Positions 22,440-33,710 of a stretch of DNA of 64,000 bases are shown here, in pieces. How positions within the stretch are numbered: position 1 is the first letter of the stretch; the number at the start of each line of letters is the position of its first letter. The notes beneath the pieces are model-generated. The model did no database searches, had not been told where the DNA came from, and was given only the letters and a program-made list of their open reading frames with translations. Origin of the DNA: Balanoglossus misakiensis (taxonomy: Eukaryota; Hemichordata); assembly GCA_040954595.2 (NCBI GenBank), contig CM082590.2:10540001-10604000 (forward strand), given 5' to 3'. The translations under genes were made by a program, and so were the position numbers.

Positions 22440-23030
22440 GTGTAATAAAGCGAGTTTTTCACTAAAATAGTCTGTACTTTGTTGCGTGATGAATTGAAGT
22501 CAATACCATCTGGTATTGACACCACTTTAATTCATCACACAACAAAGTATGGACACTTTCAGTGAAATAGTCTCTTTATTACACATTGATTGATCTCAAT
22601 TATTAATAGATATAACACTGACTGTTGTACATGTGACCAGTAGTCTGCTTTTAAGGATCAAAATTGATTTCCATAAATACTTAACTATATTGAAACAGTT
22701 TCTGAAATGGTTTTGTAAATACAAGTTTCAGATTTTTGTGAGTAATTGGTTCTATGGCGTAAGAGTCAATATATAATTTCCATAAATACTTAACTCTTAC
22801 GCCATAGAACCAATTACTCACAAAAATCTGAAACTTGTATTTACAAAACCATTTCAGAAACTGTTTCAATATAGTTAAGTATTTATGGAAATCAATTTTG
22901 ATCCTTAAAAGCAGACTACTGGTCACATGTACAACAGTCAGTGTTATATCTATTAATAATTGAGATCAATCAATGTGTAATAAAGAGAATATTTCACAAA
23001 AAGTGTCCATACTTTGTTGCGTGATGAATT
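22440..23030. repeat. Large inverted repeat (238-bp arms) behind CHMP5
   Basis: Left arm 22529-22766 and right arm 22793-23030 are reverse complements with only a few mismatches, and the spacer is 26 nt. The outer 56 bases of the right arm also occur a third time, in direct orientation, at 22440-22495, which with the left arm makes a second smaller hairpin. No coding frame is conserved. It may be a foldback transposon or a recent inverted duplication. The CHMP5 AATAAA at 22444-22449 lies inside the first copy. Confidence 0.9.
22444..22449 (+). terminator. Polyadenylation signal candidate for CHMP5
   Basis: AATAAA stands 74 bp after the CHMP5 stop and is part of the repeat that forms the big hairpin, so the repeat seems to supply the signal. 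Confidence 0.6.
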
Positions 23031-23097
23031 ACCTCTAGTACTATACTATAGAGAATTGTTAAAAAAAAATTAAAAATTTTTTTTTTAATAAAAACCC

Positions 23098-23495
23098 CCC
23101 GCACTCGTCTCGCGGTCGGACGCCACTGGCAAGCCAGTGACGAGGCTAGTGATCTGTATCCAGTGACACAGTCAGCAATTGGATTGCTACTAGCCTAAGG
23201 GGTGCCCGACCGCGAGCCTAATGCGCTCCTGAGGGCATGGAATTGACACACAGCGGGATTAGAACCCGCGCTTACACTAGCTGTCCGTTCAGCCCATGTG
23301 TATACCAGCAGAACACTGATCTATGTGTCTCCTCACGAAATACTATGTGAAATTAGTGGTACATAAAGATACAGTCAACAGTTTGTTTGAAAATTGAAGC
23401 TAAAAAACGATGTACCCACTCCGGGGTTTGAACTCAGGACCTGCCAGTTGGCAGTCCATACCTCTAACCACTAGGCCACGAGCTTAGTTATGTGG
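23098..23495 (-). mobile_element. SINE-like stretch with tRNA-related Pol III boxes
   Basis: On the minus strand 23412-23485 reads like a tRNA: A box TGGCCTAGTGGTTAGAGG and B-box-like AGTTCAAACCCC, but the acceptor stem does not pair well, so it is a tRNA-derived SINE head or tRNA pseudogene rather than a working tRNA. A second B-box-like word (GGGTTCTAATCCCGC) is near 23260. At 23098-23229 an inverted pair ('ctcgcggtcgg' and 'ccgaccgcgag') forms a foldback. These may be separate elements. Confidence 0.5.
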
Positions 23496-23852
23496 TGGAA
23501 TTAAAATCTAACATATAACTATGACATCTTAACTTGTTTTTAAAAAAATGCTCGATCTCATTATAGCAAGTTTTTTTTAACTTACTATAATGAGACCGAG
23601 CATTATTTTCGATCAATGAATTTAATAGGAACATTCATAGTTTTTACAATCGAAAGCACATATTTCATGGCTTTCAAAGACGTGGTATGGGAAAAGCCAA
23701 AGCCCATAGACAGTGCACTCTGGAGAGTCGACTGCTGACCGCATCCGAGACTATAACTAGCACTGTACTACTCTTTGGAAAAAGATAAACAACGATTGTG
23801 TCATTGTCTAAACACTCTGTATATTTTACAATTGTAAATTATCAAACTGCAT

Positions 23853-24778
23853 CACAATCAATCAATCAATCAAAAACTTTTCTATGGCACCAATATCCAG
23901 AGAACTGTTCAGTGGCGCCCGATGGTTGTTCACACACTGTAGGCTGTTTTAAACAAGTCAGTCTTCAGTTTCCCCTTAAAAGAGTCTAGACTGGTAGCTA
24001 GACGAATGTCATCAGGTCTTGAGTTCCAGAGCTTTGGAGCAGCATAGGAAAATGCACGTCCTCCATAGTTGACTTGTTTGTAGTGTGTTATTGTCCGAAG
24101 GTTCTTTTCCCGAGTCCTTAAGCTGCGTGAAGGGGTATATCGATTAACCATGTCAGAAATGTACTCCGGGGTAAGGCCATGAATGGCCTTACATGTAAGA
24201 AGCAATATCTTGTAATCAATCCTGGCACAAACTGGTAGCCAATGCAGAGAGATGAGAGCGGGAGTGACATGTTCAAACTTCTTCGACCGGGTGATGATTC
24301 TTGCTGCTGTATTTTGCGAGCGCTGAAGTAGATTAATTGCAGATTGAGGAAGACCAAACAGTAACGAATTGCAGTAATCAAGTTTGGTTGAAAGAACTGC
24401 ATGAATTAAAGTACAACAATCCTTAGAAGACAGGTACTGACGTATTGATCCGATGCGTCGAAGATGAAAATAGATGGACTTGCAGGTATTCTTGATGTGC
24501 TGGTTATACATATGGATACTATCGAAGACAACTCCCAGATTACGTGCTGTTGTTACTGGAGTGATAGATGTAGAGCCGATATTGATGGATGGAATAGGAT
24601 CAGGAAGACGACTAAATTTTGAGCGAAGAACAAGGACTTCGGTTTTGTTGTCATTTAGTTGTACCTTCAGCGTCATCCATTCCTTTATGTCACGGATACA
24701 GATCTCCAGAGCTTGAACGGCAGAGGTTGAATCTTGATGGGAAAAGGCGAGGTATAGCTGGTTATCATCGGCCTACTG
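23853..24778 (-). mobile_element. 5'-truncated non-LTR retrotransposon (reverse transcriptase C-terminal part)
   Basis: A minus-strand frame (24676-23930) continues upstream to an ADDNQLY word just inside the truncation point, the remnant of the reverse transcriptase active-site box. It then has typical jockey/CR1-like thumb and C-terminal words: NKTEVLVL, TTARNLGVVFDS, LSTKLDYCNSLLFGLP, LQRSQNTAARIIT, LHWLPV and [14 protein letters not shown], ending in a stop, a short 3' UTR and a (TGAT)n tail. The palm and finger regions and any endonuclease are gone, so it is dead. Related 3' fragments lie at 20137-20276 and 48170-48450. Confidence 0.9.
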
Positions 24779-24905
24779 ATGAAATAAAAATGGTGTGAAG
24801 GTTAGAACAGCATGTAATTCACACAACCACTTTTATGGCATACTTGTTATCAAAAATCTAAGAATGTATGTTTCAAAATACCATAACTATTTCTCAATTT
24901 GTATC

Positions 24906-24978
24906 ATTGTCTCTTTGTATCAGAGAGTTGCAGATGAAGTCACCAGCTGCTGTGATTGAGAAGATGGAAATGATGTAA
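24906..24978 (+). other. Possible orphan terminal exon
   Basis: After an acceptor-like TTTGTATCAG comes a short open frame ending MKSPAAVIEKMEMM and stop, with an AATAAA shortly after, near 25015. It could be the last exon of a spliced transcript, but no upstream partner was found. Low support. Confidence 0.2.
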
Positions 24979-25193
24979 ACAACCATGATGGTGAAAATGT
25001 AGCATCATTATCAATAAATATATTTATAGTTGCGCTTTACTAATCAATTTAAAAGTAAGGATTCTGTCACTCAACAAATACAAAATTGATATTTAACCAC
25101 ATCAATGGCATATTAGTAAAAAAAACCCTCGAATGATGCAATGCAAAACCTGTTGAAACCTACACCATTGTTAAGAAACCATCAACCAAATTT

Positions 25194-25626
25194 TACAGCT
25201 GATGTAGATTTCAATTGAAATATACATTGCATTCATGAATGGTACATTCAACATTGGTGTGTTAAGACATGGGCAGGTAGTTTGAGGTCAGATTCGCTGA
25301 AGTAGCACACGACAGAAGCAGATCAGAGTCTGACAGATAGACCATGGACAGACTGAGATAATTGTAAACATAAGCAGATAATAAACAATCATTTCATACC
25401 AGTATCTTATTTCATTACTAGTCTTTTCAATAACAGTCACTTATCAAGAAAAGGAAAAGTCATGATGTGGCACCAAATATTTTACAGCTGATGTAGATTT
25501 CAAATGAAATATACATTGTACACATTTGTGTGTTAAGACATGGGCAGGTAGTTTGAGGTCAGATTCGCTGATGTAGCTCACGACAGAAACAGATCAGACT
25601 CAGATAATTGTAAACATAAGCAACAG
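25194..25626. repeat. Diverged direct repeat pair
   Basis: Copies at 25194-25389 and 25482-25626 share 'ttttacagctgatgtagat', 'gggcaggtagtttgaggtca' and 'gataattgtaaacataagca'. The second copy has internal deletions. No coding frame is seen. Confidence 0.8.
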
Positions 25627-25984
25627 TTATTGGCCGTTATTCTATCGATAACACATACAGTTTCGACAAATCTCGTCCAGTCTGACAGCAGAGGTGACGT
25701 ACAGAGGTAGACACACAATGTATGAAGTAAACACGTGTAATTTGTATACAAGCTAGCTCGTCGATGTAACATCGATTCTCACCTTGATTTATGTTCCCGG
25801 TCAAATATTCCGAAGATTTCTAACCTCTTACATCCAAGTAACACATATTACGCACAATCCCGGACGTCGCTTGGTTTAATTCGAAGAAATCTTCAAGCGT
25901 AGCCGTCGCCAAAGTTTCTCCGATACGATGCATGAAGCCCTAGATGGTTGACCCGAGTGACCTTGCAGCCTCGTCCGGTCAAAT

Positions 25985-28900
25985 TCATCAATGATTGGGA
26001 TATTTCATGATCTACAAATAAAATTTAGCATTAGATATTGTCCGCTTCACATCATACTATAATCTTTATCACTGCCATTTCATTATCATCACAATTATCA
26101 TTATATAGTCGTCATCACTATTCTCATCATCTCTATCATCATCTCCATGGTTACCATCATCCTCAAAATCGACTATATTCTCATCAGAAAAAAATATTCT
26201 AAATCTTAGAAAACAAAATTGTTACTGCTAAACCAGTACACACCACTAAAGTTCGGTAATATTTCATGTACCCCCACCTGTAAACTACTGGAAAACCCTT
26301 AAATCCAACCTCTTCACTTTCTTGGCCGAAAAGGGCTTGTAGACCCTCAAATTCTAATAAAAACAAAAGAATTGAAAGATTGCCATCTGAGACTTTTAAA
26401 CTGAAAAATCGGCCTCAAAACCTACTTTTTGCTTACATGTTATACATTGCCTGGGTTCGGACAAGCAATCTAAACACTTTAGCATAAAATCCGATTTTAT
26501 TTGGTGGAAAACTAAGTGAAATATTGAGAAAAACCGCCAAAATTACCCCCGAAGTGAACAAGTCGTCGGCAAGATTTGCATGTATTTGCATGTATTTGCA
26601 TATGCAGATATCAAGGCGAGTACTGCAAAAAAGGGAAGGGGGTGAACAAAGTAATTTTGATGACGGTAAAAAGAGGGCGCTCGTCCCGACCTTTAACCTC
26701 GTATATGCAGTTAAAAAAGAGTTTATCCTAATTCCTTTATTCAATTTAAATCATAAACTAATCAGTTGAGCAATATTTTTCAAAAAATGAAGAAATTACG
26801 AAATTCCGCAAAGTCGAAAAATCGTCATATTTTGATGATTTTCATGAGCTATAACCCATGATTTTTTTCAAAAAATGACGAAATTTAGAAACTTCGCAAA
26901 GTCGAAAAATCGTCATTTTTGGATGATTTTCATTAGCTATAACCCATGATTTTTGTCAAAAATCGACCAAATTTCGAAAATTCGCAAAGTCGAAAAATTG
27001 TCATTTCTGGATGATTTTCATGAGCTATAACCCATGATTTTTGTCAAAAAATTACGAAATTTAGAAACTTCGCAAAGTCGAAAAATCGTCATTTTTGGAT
27101 GATTTTCATGAGCTATAACCCATGATTTTTGTCAAAAATCGACCAAATTTCGAAAATTCCCAAAGTCCAAAAATTGTCATTTCTGGATGATTTTCATGAG
27201 CTATAACCCATGATTTTTGTCAAAAATCAACCAAATTTCGACAATTCGCAAAGTCGAAAAATCGTCATTTTTGGATGATTTTCATGAGCTATAACCCATG
27301 ATTTTTGTCAAAAATCGACCAAATTTCGACAATTCGCAAAGTCGAAAAATCGTCATTTCTGGATGATTTTCATGAGCTATAACCCATGATTTTTGTCAAA
27401 AATCGACCAAATTTCGAAAATTCGCAAAGTCGAAAAATCGTCATTTTTGGATGATTTTCATGAGCTATAACCCATGATTTTTGTCAAAAATCGACCAAAT
27501 TTCGAAAATTCGCAAAGTCGAAAAATTGTCATTTCTGGATGATTTTCATGAGCTATAACCCATGATTTTTGTCAAAAATCGACCAAATTTCGACAATTCG
27601 CAAAGTCGAAAAATTTTCATTTCTGGATGATTTTCATGAGCTATAACCCATGATTTTTGTCAAAAATCGACCAAATTTCGTAAAATCGCAAAGTCGAAAA
27701 ATTGTCATTTCTGGATGATTTTCATTAGCTATAACCCATGATTTTTGTCAAAAATCGACCAAATTTCGAAAATTCGCAAAGTCGAAAAATTGTCATTTCT
27801 GGATGATTTTCATTAGCTGTAACCCATGATTTTTGTCAAAAATCGACCAAATTTCGACAATTCGCAAAGTCGAAAAATCGTCATTTCTGGATGATTTTCA
27901 TGAGCTATAACCCATGATTTTTGTCAAAAATCGACCAAATTTCGAAAATTCGCAAAGTCGAAAAATCGTCATTTTTGGATGATTTTCATGAGCTATAACC
28001 CATGATTTTTGTCAAAAATCGACCAAATTTCGAAAATTCGCAAAGTCGAAAAATTGTCATTTCTGGATGATTTTCATGAGCTATAACCCATGATTTTTGT
28101 CAAAAATCGAAGAAATTTCGAAACTTCGCAAAGTCGAAAAATCGTCATTTTTTGATGCTTTTCATCACTAATTGGTATATTTTATGATCTACAAATAAAA
28201 TTTAGCATTAGATATTATCCGGTTCACATCATAATAATTTTTGACATCGCCATTTCATTATCATCACCATTATCATTATATAGTCGTCATCACTATTCTC
28301 ATCATCTCTATCAACATCTCCATGGTTACCATAATCCTCAAAATCGACTATACTCTCATCAGAAAAAAATATTCTAAATCTTAGAAAACAAAATTGTTAC
28401 TGCTAAACCAGTACACACCACTAAAGTTCGGTAATATTTCCTATACCCCCACCTGTAGACTACTGGAAAACCCTTAAATCCAACCTCTTCACTTTCTTGG
28501 CCGAAAAGGCCTTATGGCAGGTCAAATACTGATAAAAACAAAAGAATTGAAAGATTGCCATCTGAGACTTTTAAACTGAAAAATCGGCCTCAAAACCTAC
28601 TTTTTGCTTACATGTTATACATTGCCTGGGTTCGGACAAGCAATCTAAACACTTTAGCATAAAATCCGGTTTTATTTGGTGGAAAACTAAGTGAAATATT
28701 GAGAAAAATCGCCAAAATTACCCCCGAAGTCACGAAGCCGTAGGCAAGATTTGCATGTATTAGCATGTATTTGCATATGCAGATATCAAGGCGAGTACTG
28801 CAAAAAAGGGAAGGGGGTGAACAAAGTAATTTTGATGACGGTTAAAAGAGGGCGCTCGTCCCGACCTTTAACCTCGTATATGCAGTTAAAAAAGAGTTTA

Positions 28901-31180
28901 TCCTAATTCCTTTATTCAATTTAAATCATAAACTAATCAGTTGAGCCATATTTTTCAAAAAATGAAGAAATTTCGAAACTTCACAAAGTCGAAAAATCGT
29001 CATTTTTGGATGATTTTCATGAGCTATAACCCATGGTTTTTGTCAAAGATTGACCAAATTTCGAAAATTCGCTAAGTCGAAAAATTGTCATTTCTGGATG
29101 ATTTTAATGAGCTATAACCCATGATTTTTGTCAAAAAATGACCAAATTTCGAAAATTCGCACAAGTCGAAAAATCGTCATTTTTGGATGATTTTCATGAG
29201 CTATAACCCATGATTTTTGTCCAAAATCGACCAAATTTCGACAATTCGCAAAGTCGAAAAATTGTCATTTCTGGATGATTTTCATTAGCTATAACCCATG
29301 ATTTTTGTCAAAAATCGACCAAATTTCGAAAATTCGCAAAGTCGAAAAATTTTCATTTCTGGATGATTTTCATGAGCTATAACCCATGATTTTTGTCAAA
29401 AATCGACCAAATTTCGAAAATTCGCACAAGTCGAAAAATTGTCATTTCTGGATGATTTTCATGAGCTATAACCCATGATTTTTGTCAAAAATCGACCAAA
29501 TTTCGAAAATTCGCAAAGTCGAAAATTTGTCATTTCTGGATGATTTTCATGAGCTATAACCCATGATTTTTGTCAAAAATCGACCAAATTTCGACAATTC
29601 GCAAAGTCGAAAAATCGTCATTTTTGGATGATTTTCATGAGCTATAACCCATGATTTTTGTCAAAAATCGACCAAATTTCGAAAATTCGCACAAGTCGAA
29701 AAATCGTCATTTTTGGATGATTTACATGAGCTATAACCCATGATTTTTGTCAAAAATCGACCAAATTTCGACAATTCGCAAAGTCGAAAAATCGTCATTT
29801 TTGGATGATTTACATGAGCTATAACCCATGATTTTTGTCAAAAATCGACCAAATTTCGAAAATTCGCAAAGTCAAAAAATCGTCATTTTTGGGTGATTTT
29901 CATGAGCTATAACCAATGTTTTTTTACAAAAAACGAAGAAATTTCGAAACTTCGCAAAGTCGAAAAATCGTCATTTTTGGATGATTTACATGAGCTATAA
30001 CCCATGATTTTTGTCAAAAATCGACCAAATTTCGAAAATTCGCAAAGTCAAAAAATCGTCATTTTTGGGTGATTTTCATGAGCTATAACCAATGTTTTTT
30101 TACAAAAAACGAAGAAATTTCGAAACTTCGCAAAGTCGAAAAATCGTCATTTTTTGATGCTTTTCATCACTAATTGGTATAGTAAAAAAATCGTCATTTT
30201 TGGGTGATTTTCATGAACATATAACCAATGTTTTTTTTACAAAAAAATGAAGAAATTTCGAAACTTCACAAAGTCGAAAAATCGTCATTTTTTGATGATT
30301 TTCATGAGTTATAACCAATGTTTTTTTACAAAAAACGAAGAAATTTCGAAACTTCGCAAAGTCGAAAAATCGTCATTTTTTGATGCTTTTCATCACTAAT
30401 TGGTATATTTTATGATCTACAAATAAAATTTAGCATTAGATATTATCCGGTTCACATCATAATAATTTTTGACATCGCCATTTCATTATCATCACCATTA
30501 TCATTATATAGTCGTCATCACTATTCTCATCATCTCTATCGTCATCTCCATGGTTACCATCATCCTCAAAATCGACTATATTCTCACCAGAAAAAAATAT
30601 TCTAAGTCTTAGAAAACAAAATTGTTACTGCTAAACCAGTACACACCACTAAATTTCAGTAATATTTCTTTTACTCCCACCTGTAAACTACTGGAAACCC
30701 TTAAATCCAACCTCTTCACTTTCTTGGCCGAAAAGGTCTTGTAGACCCTCAAATACTGATAAAAAAGAAAGAATTGAAAGATTGCCATCTGAGAATTTTG
30801 AACTGAAAAATCGGCCTCAAAACCTACTTTTTGCTTACATGTTAGACTTTGCCTGGGTTCGGACAAGCAATCTAAACACTTTCGCATAAAATCCGGTTTT
30901 ATTTGGTGGAAAACTAAGTGAAATATTGAGAAAAACCGCCAAAATTACCCCAAAATCAACTAGCCGATGGCGGCGTTCTAGGCAACATTTGCATGTTTTT
31001 GCATATGCAGATATCAAGGCGAGTACCAATATGGAAGGCGCTGGGGGTAGGAGAAACGAATGAGATTATTGAAAATTAACGGGAAAATTGTGACTCTTGC
31101 AGTTAAAAGAGAGTTTATTTTACTTTATTTATTAATTATAAATCATAAACTCATCACTTGAGCAATATAAATACCTATTA
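25985..31180. repeat. Higher-order repeat A-B-C-A-B-C-A-B with an 88-bp satellite
   Basis: Three blocks alternate. A (about 250 bp, 'atgatctacaaataaaattt', 'catctccatggttacca') is at 25985, 28166 and 30406. B (about 530 bp, 'cttcactttcttggccgaaa') is at 26250, 28415 and 30640. C is a tandem array of an 88-bp unit ('catgagctataacccatgat', 'ttcgcaaagtcgaaaaat'), about 16 units at 26780-28165 and about 16 at 28955-30405. The super-unit is therefore about 2.2 kb, twice complete and once without its array. Units carry scattered substitutions, with some variants shared between neighbours. No gene is inside. Confidence 0.92.
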
Positions 31181-32914
31181 CTAAATGTGCAATATCCGTC
31201 AATCTTTTGATACGAACGACATCAGTTTAAAGAAAACTTTGGATAAAATAACTATTTCAAGTGGAAGGTGAAATTTGTCCGGCCAAATATTAGCTTTTTT
31301 TATTCTCGGGATACAGTGCAAAGTTCACAGGTGTCGAAAAGAACGCGAAAGTTTGAGAACATTTGAGCGAACCCAATCCAAACTTTTCTTTCATTTTGGT
31401 CTAGATACGACAAGTCTTTTGGCTGAAATAATTCTCTGGAACTTTCATTAATAATAACATCCATAACCTTGTCACTTTACCGATATTATTTCGTATCCTT
31501 CGCAAATAATTTCATACGATTAACGTCAGTTTAAAAAAGACTTTCGGTAAAAAATGAGGCAATTTGCTCCTGAATTGAAAGTTACACAGGCGATGTTCAT
31601 TTGTTTCATCGTGACCCCTGACCCGTCACTAAGGTTACACGACGCTTTGCGGGCGTCAGCTGTTTATATATGATCGCTGACGCAAACATTTGCAAGATAT
31701 TAGCACCACAAACAACGATTGCATACTGCGATCGTAGAATGCTGATGTCGACAGTTTCCAAGTGTTGCGTGGGAATATAGTTGACCATCGCTTGCGACGG
31801 TTTGCAATCGACATTTGGTGATAAACTGAGTTTGAAACAGTGCCGATCGTATTACATGGGATCTAGGTGAGTATGGCGACTGGCTGTATATACAATCGTG
31901 TCACAATCCCTGGGCTTTGACGAGAAAAAAGATAGAAGACTATTTCTCTTCTCGTTTGGCTGCTGTGTTTCAACCGACCACCCACAGGCTCTCGCGGCAT
32001 TGCTTGGACAGTCTATGGGGTGGGGTGGGGAGGGGGCAGATGTGAGAGAGGCTACCGAGAGCTTGTACACATACCTGATCGCTGTTGATGTTTTTCTACC
32101 CACCGAAACATGTCCAATGACCGATTCTATTGTCTTGAAACAATTCACATCCTGAAATGAACATCAGTGTTTCATATAGACGGGGGTAATAGGGAGCGGG
32201 GCAGGTTAACGCCCCCTGTTGACATGTTGGCACCCCCTAGCAATTTGTCAAAGAGGTACCAGTGCCCCTTAAAATGATGTCATATGTACATTCCCCCTTG
32301 CCAGAGTGTATTCTTCCTCCCCCCCCCCACACCAAATATTCTGGTTAAGGGGGACATACCCCCCCCCCCCCCCCCCCGTTGATGCCAACCTGAATGAAAC
32401 ACTGGTACATTACACTTGAATACTTCTATGATTTAATTTCTGGTCAGTATCCTTATCCTCTGTACCAAACATGATATCACAGAGGTTTTAGTGGTAAGGT
32501 TGGATCTCCAAAGAGGGAACTGGGGGTGAAAGGGTTAAAGACCATCTCCTTGACACTTTCAGTTTAAAAATGCAAAACCATGCAGGTTGACTGGAGGCAA
32601 AACGTTCATAAGAATGTTGCCATGGTTTCATAGCAAACTGTTAAGTATGAGATCTACTCAACAAACACTCGGTGTTATCCCAAATGCATATTGACAAAGC
32701 GACCACCCAGGAATTCTGCCAATCTATTGATTTTATGCTTTCATCTTCAGTTTTTTTTCATCATAATTTAGAGTTGCGGAATTCTTTGAGGAAAGAAAGC
32801 TGTAAAAATTGTGCTTCAGGGATACGACCAAGAAACTGCAGTAGATACACAAAACAGAATAAAAAATGAAAAGTTACAGCTAATGGAGCTTTAAAACATT
32901 TTTTGTCTTTACAG
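31181..32914. other. Stretch upstream of TEP1; probable promoter and 5' UTR zone
   Basis: No coding exon is supported. A good donor (GGATCTAG|gtgagtatgg) at 31866-31867 could end a non-coding first TEP1 exon, because the first coding exon opens after its own acceptor (gtctttacag) at 32914. Positions 32165-32400 hold a C/G-rich repeat ('cgccccctgttgacat') that recurs inverted at 35890-35975. A partial TTAA-family MITE ends at 32538. Confidence 0.4.
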
Positions 32915-32930
32915 GAATCCAAATTTGAAG

Positions 32931-33710
32931 ATGAGCTTGAAGACTGATTCACCGACAACCAGACTGACTGGCATTGGAACTGAATCCAGGTTTTTGCTGT
33001 CTGGGTTGAGTACAAAGACTAAACTAAGTGGGGCCCACACACCCAGCAGTCAGCTGTCATTGTCAAGTTCCAAACTCCAGACTTCATCAGCAGCTTCCCT
33101 CAAAACAGCAGGGTCACTGTCATTGTCATCATCTCTGTTATCCCGCAAAAGTACATCACTTCTGCATGGAAAATCCACTCTCAACACTTCCGGCGGCACA
33201 GTGTCAACGAAGGATCTGAGGACACAGATACCTTCAAAGCAAAAGGACGAGAACGACAGACAAAAGACAAAATTGAACACATCTTTGAAATCAACTTTGT
33301 CTTCCAGTAAAGTGAATCTTGGAATTTCTAACACAGCACCTCGGAGCAAAGTGAGCTTGTTGTCAAACCTGAGTATAAAACCATCACGTTTAGGCGTTTC
33401 CTCTATTTCAACACTCTCAAAGACATCCAAATTAAGGATTGCGCCTACCTCATCGTTGACAAAATCCTCACTACTGACCGCACTGAACGCGAAACAAAAA
33501 CCTTCCAAATCGGAGAACAGACTATCTGAGACAACAACGCACTCTGCAGACGGGAAATTCATATTTCACTCGGAGTTCAGCGGCCAGAATTATGATTTCA
33601 AAATTGAGGATGACGATGGCGATGTCGATATTCCGGAGTTTGTCAGTCCCGATGCCGATGTGGAAGTGCATAAGTTTCCAAACCCGCTGAAACAAGTCAC
33701 TGTTGTTAAA
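32931..33710 (+). other. TEP1: TEP1 exon 1: low-complexity N terminus (residues 1-260)
   Basis: One large exon codes for a tail made mostly of Ser, Thr, Leu and Lys (for example [20 protein letters not shown]), turning acidic at the end ([20 protein letters not shown]). It looks disordered. I see no clear copies of the short N-terminal TEP1 repeats known in vertebrates. Confidence 0.8.

Noticed and set aside
23412-23485. tRNA gene on the minus strand
   Set aside because: The Pol III boxes are good but the acceptor and T stems mispair, so a SINE head or pseudogene is more likely.
26524-26769. Open frames inside the 26-31 kb repeat
   Set aside because: They recur in each copy of block B with differing stops and frames, so they are not conserved coding sequence.
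27000-30400. CRISPR-like array
   Set aside because: Units are contiguous 88-bp tandem repeats without unique spacers in an animal genome.
33050-33562. 170-codon minus-strand open frame
   Set aside because: Shadow of TEP1 coding exon 1, which has biased Ser/Lys codons.
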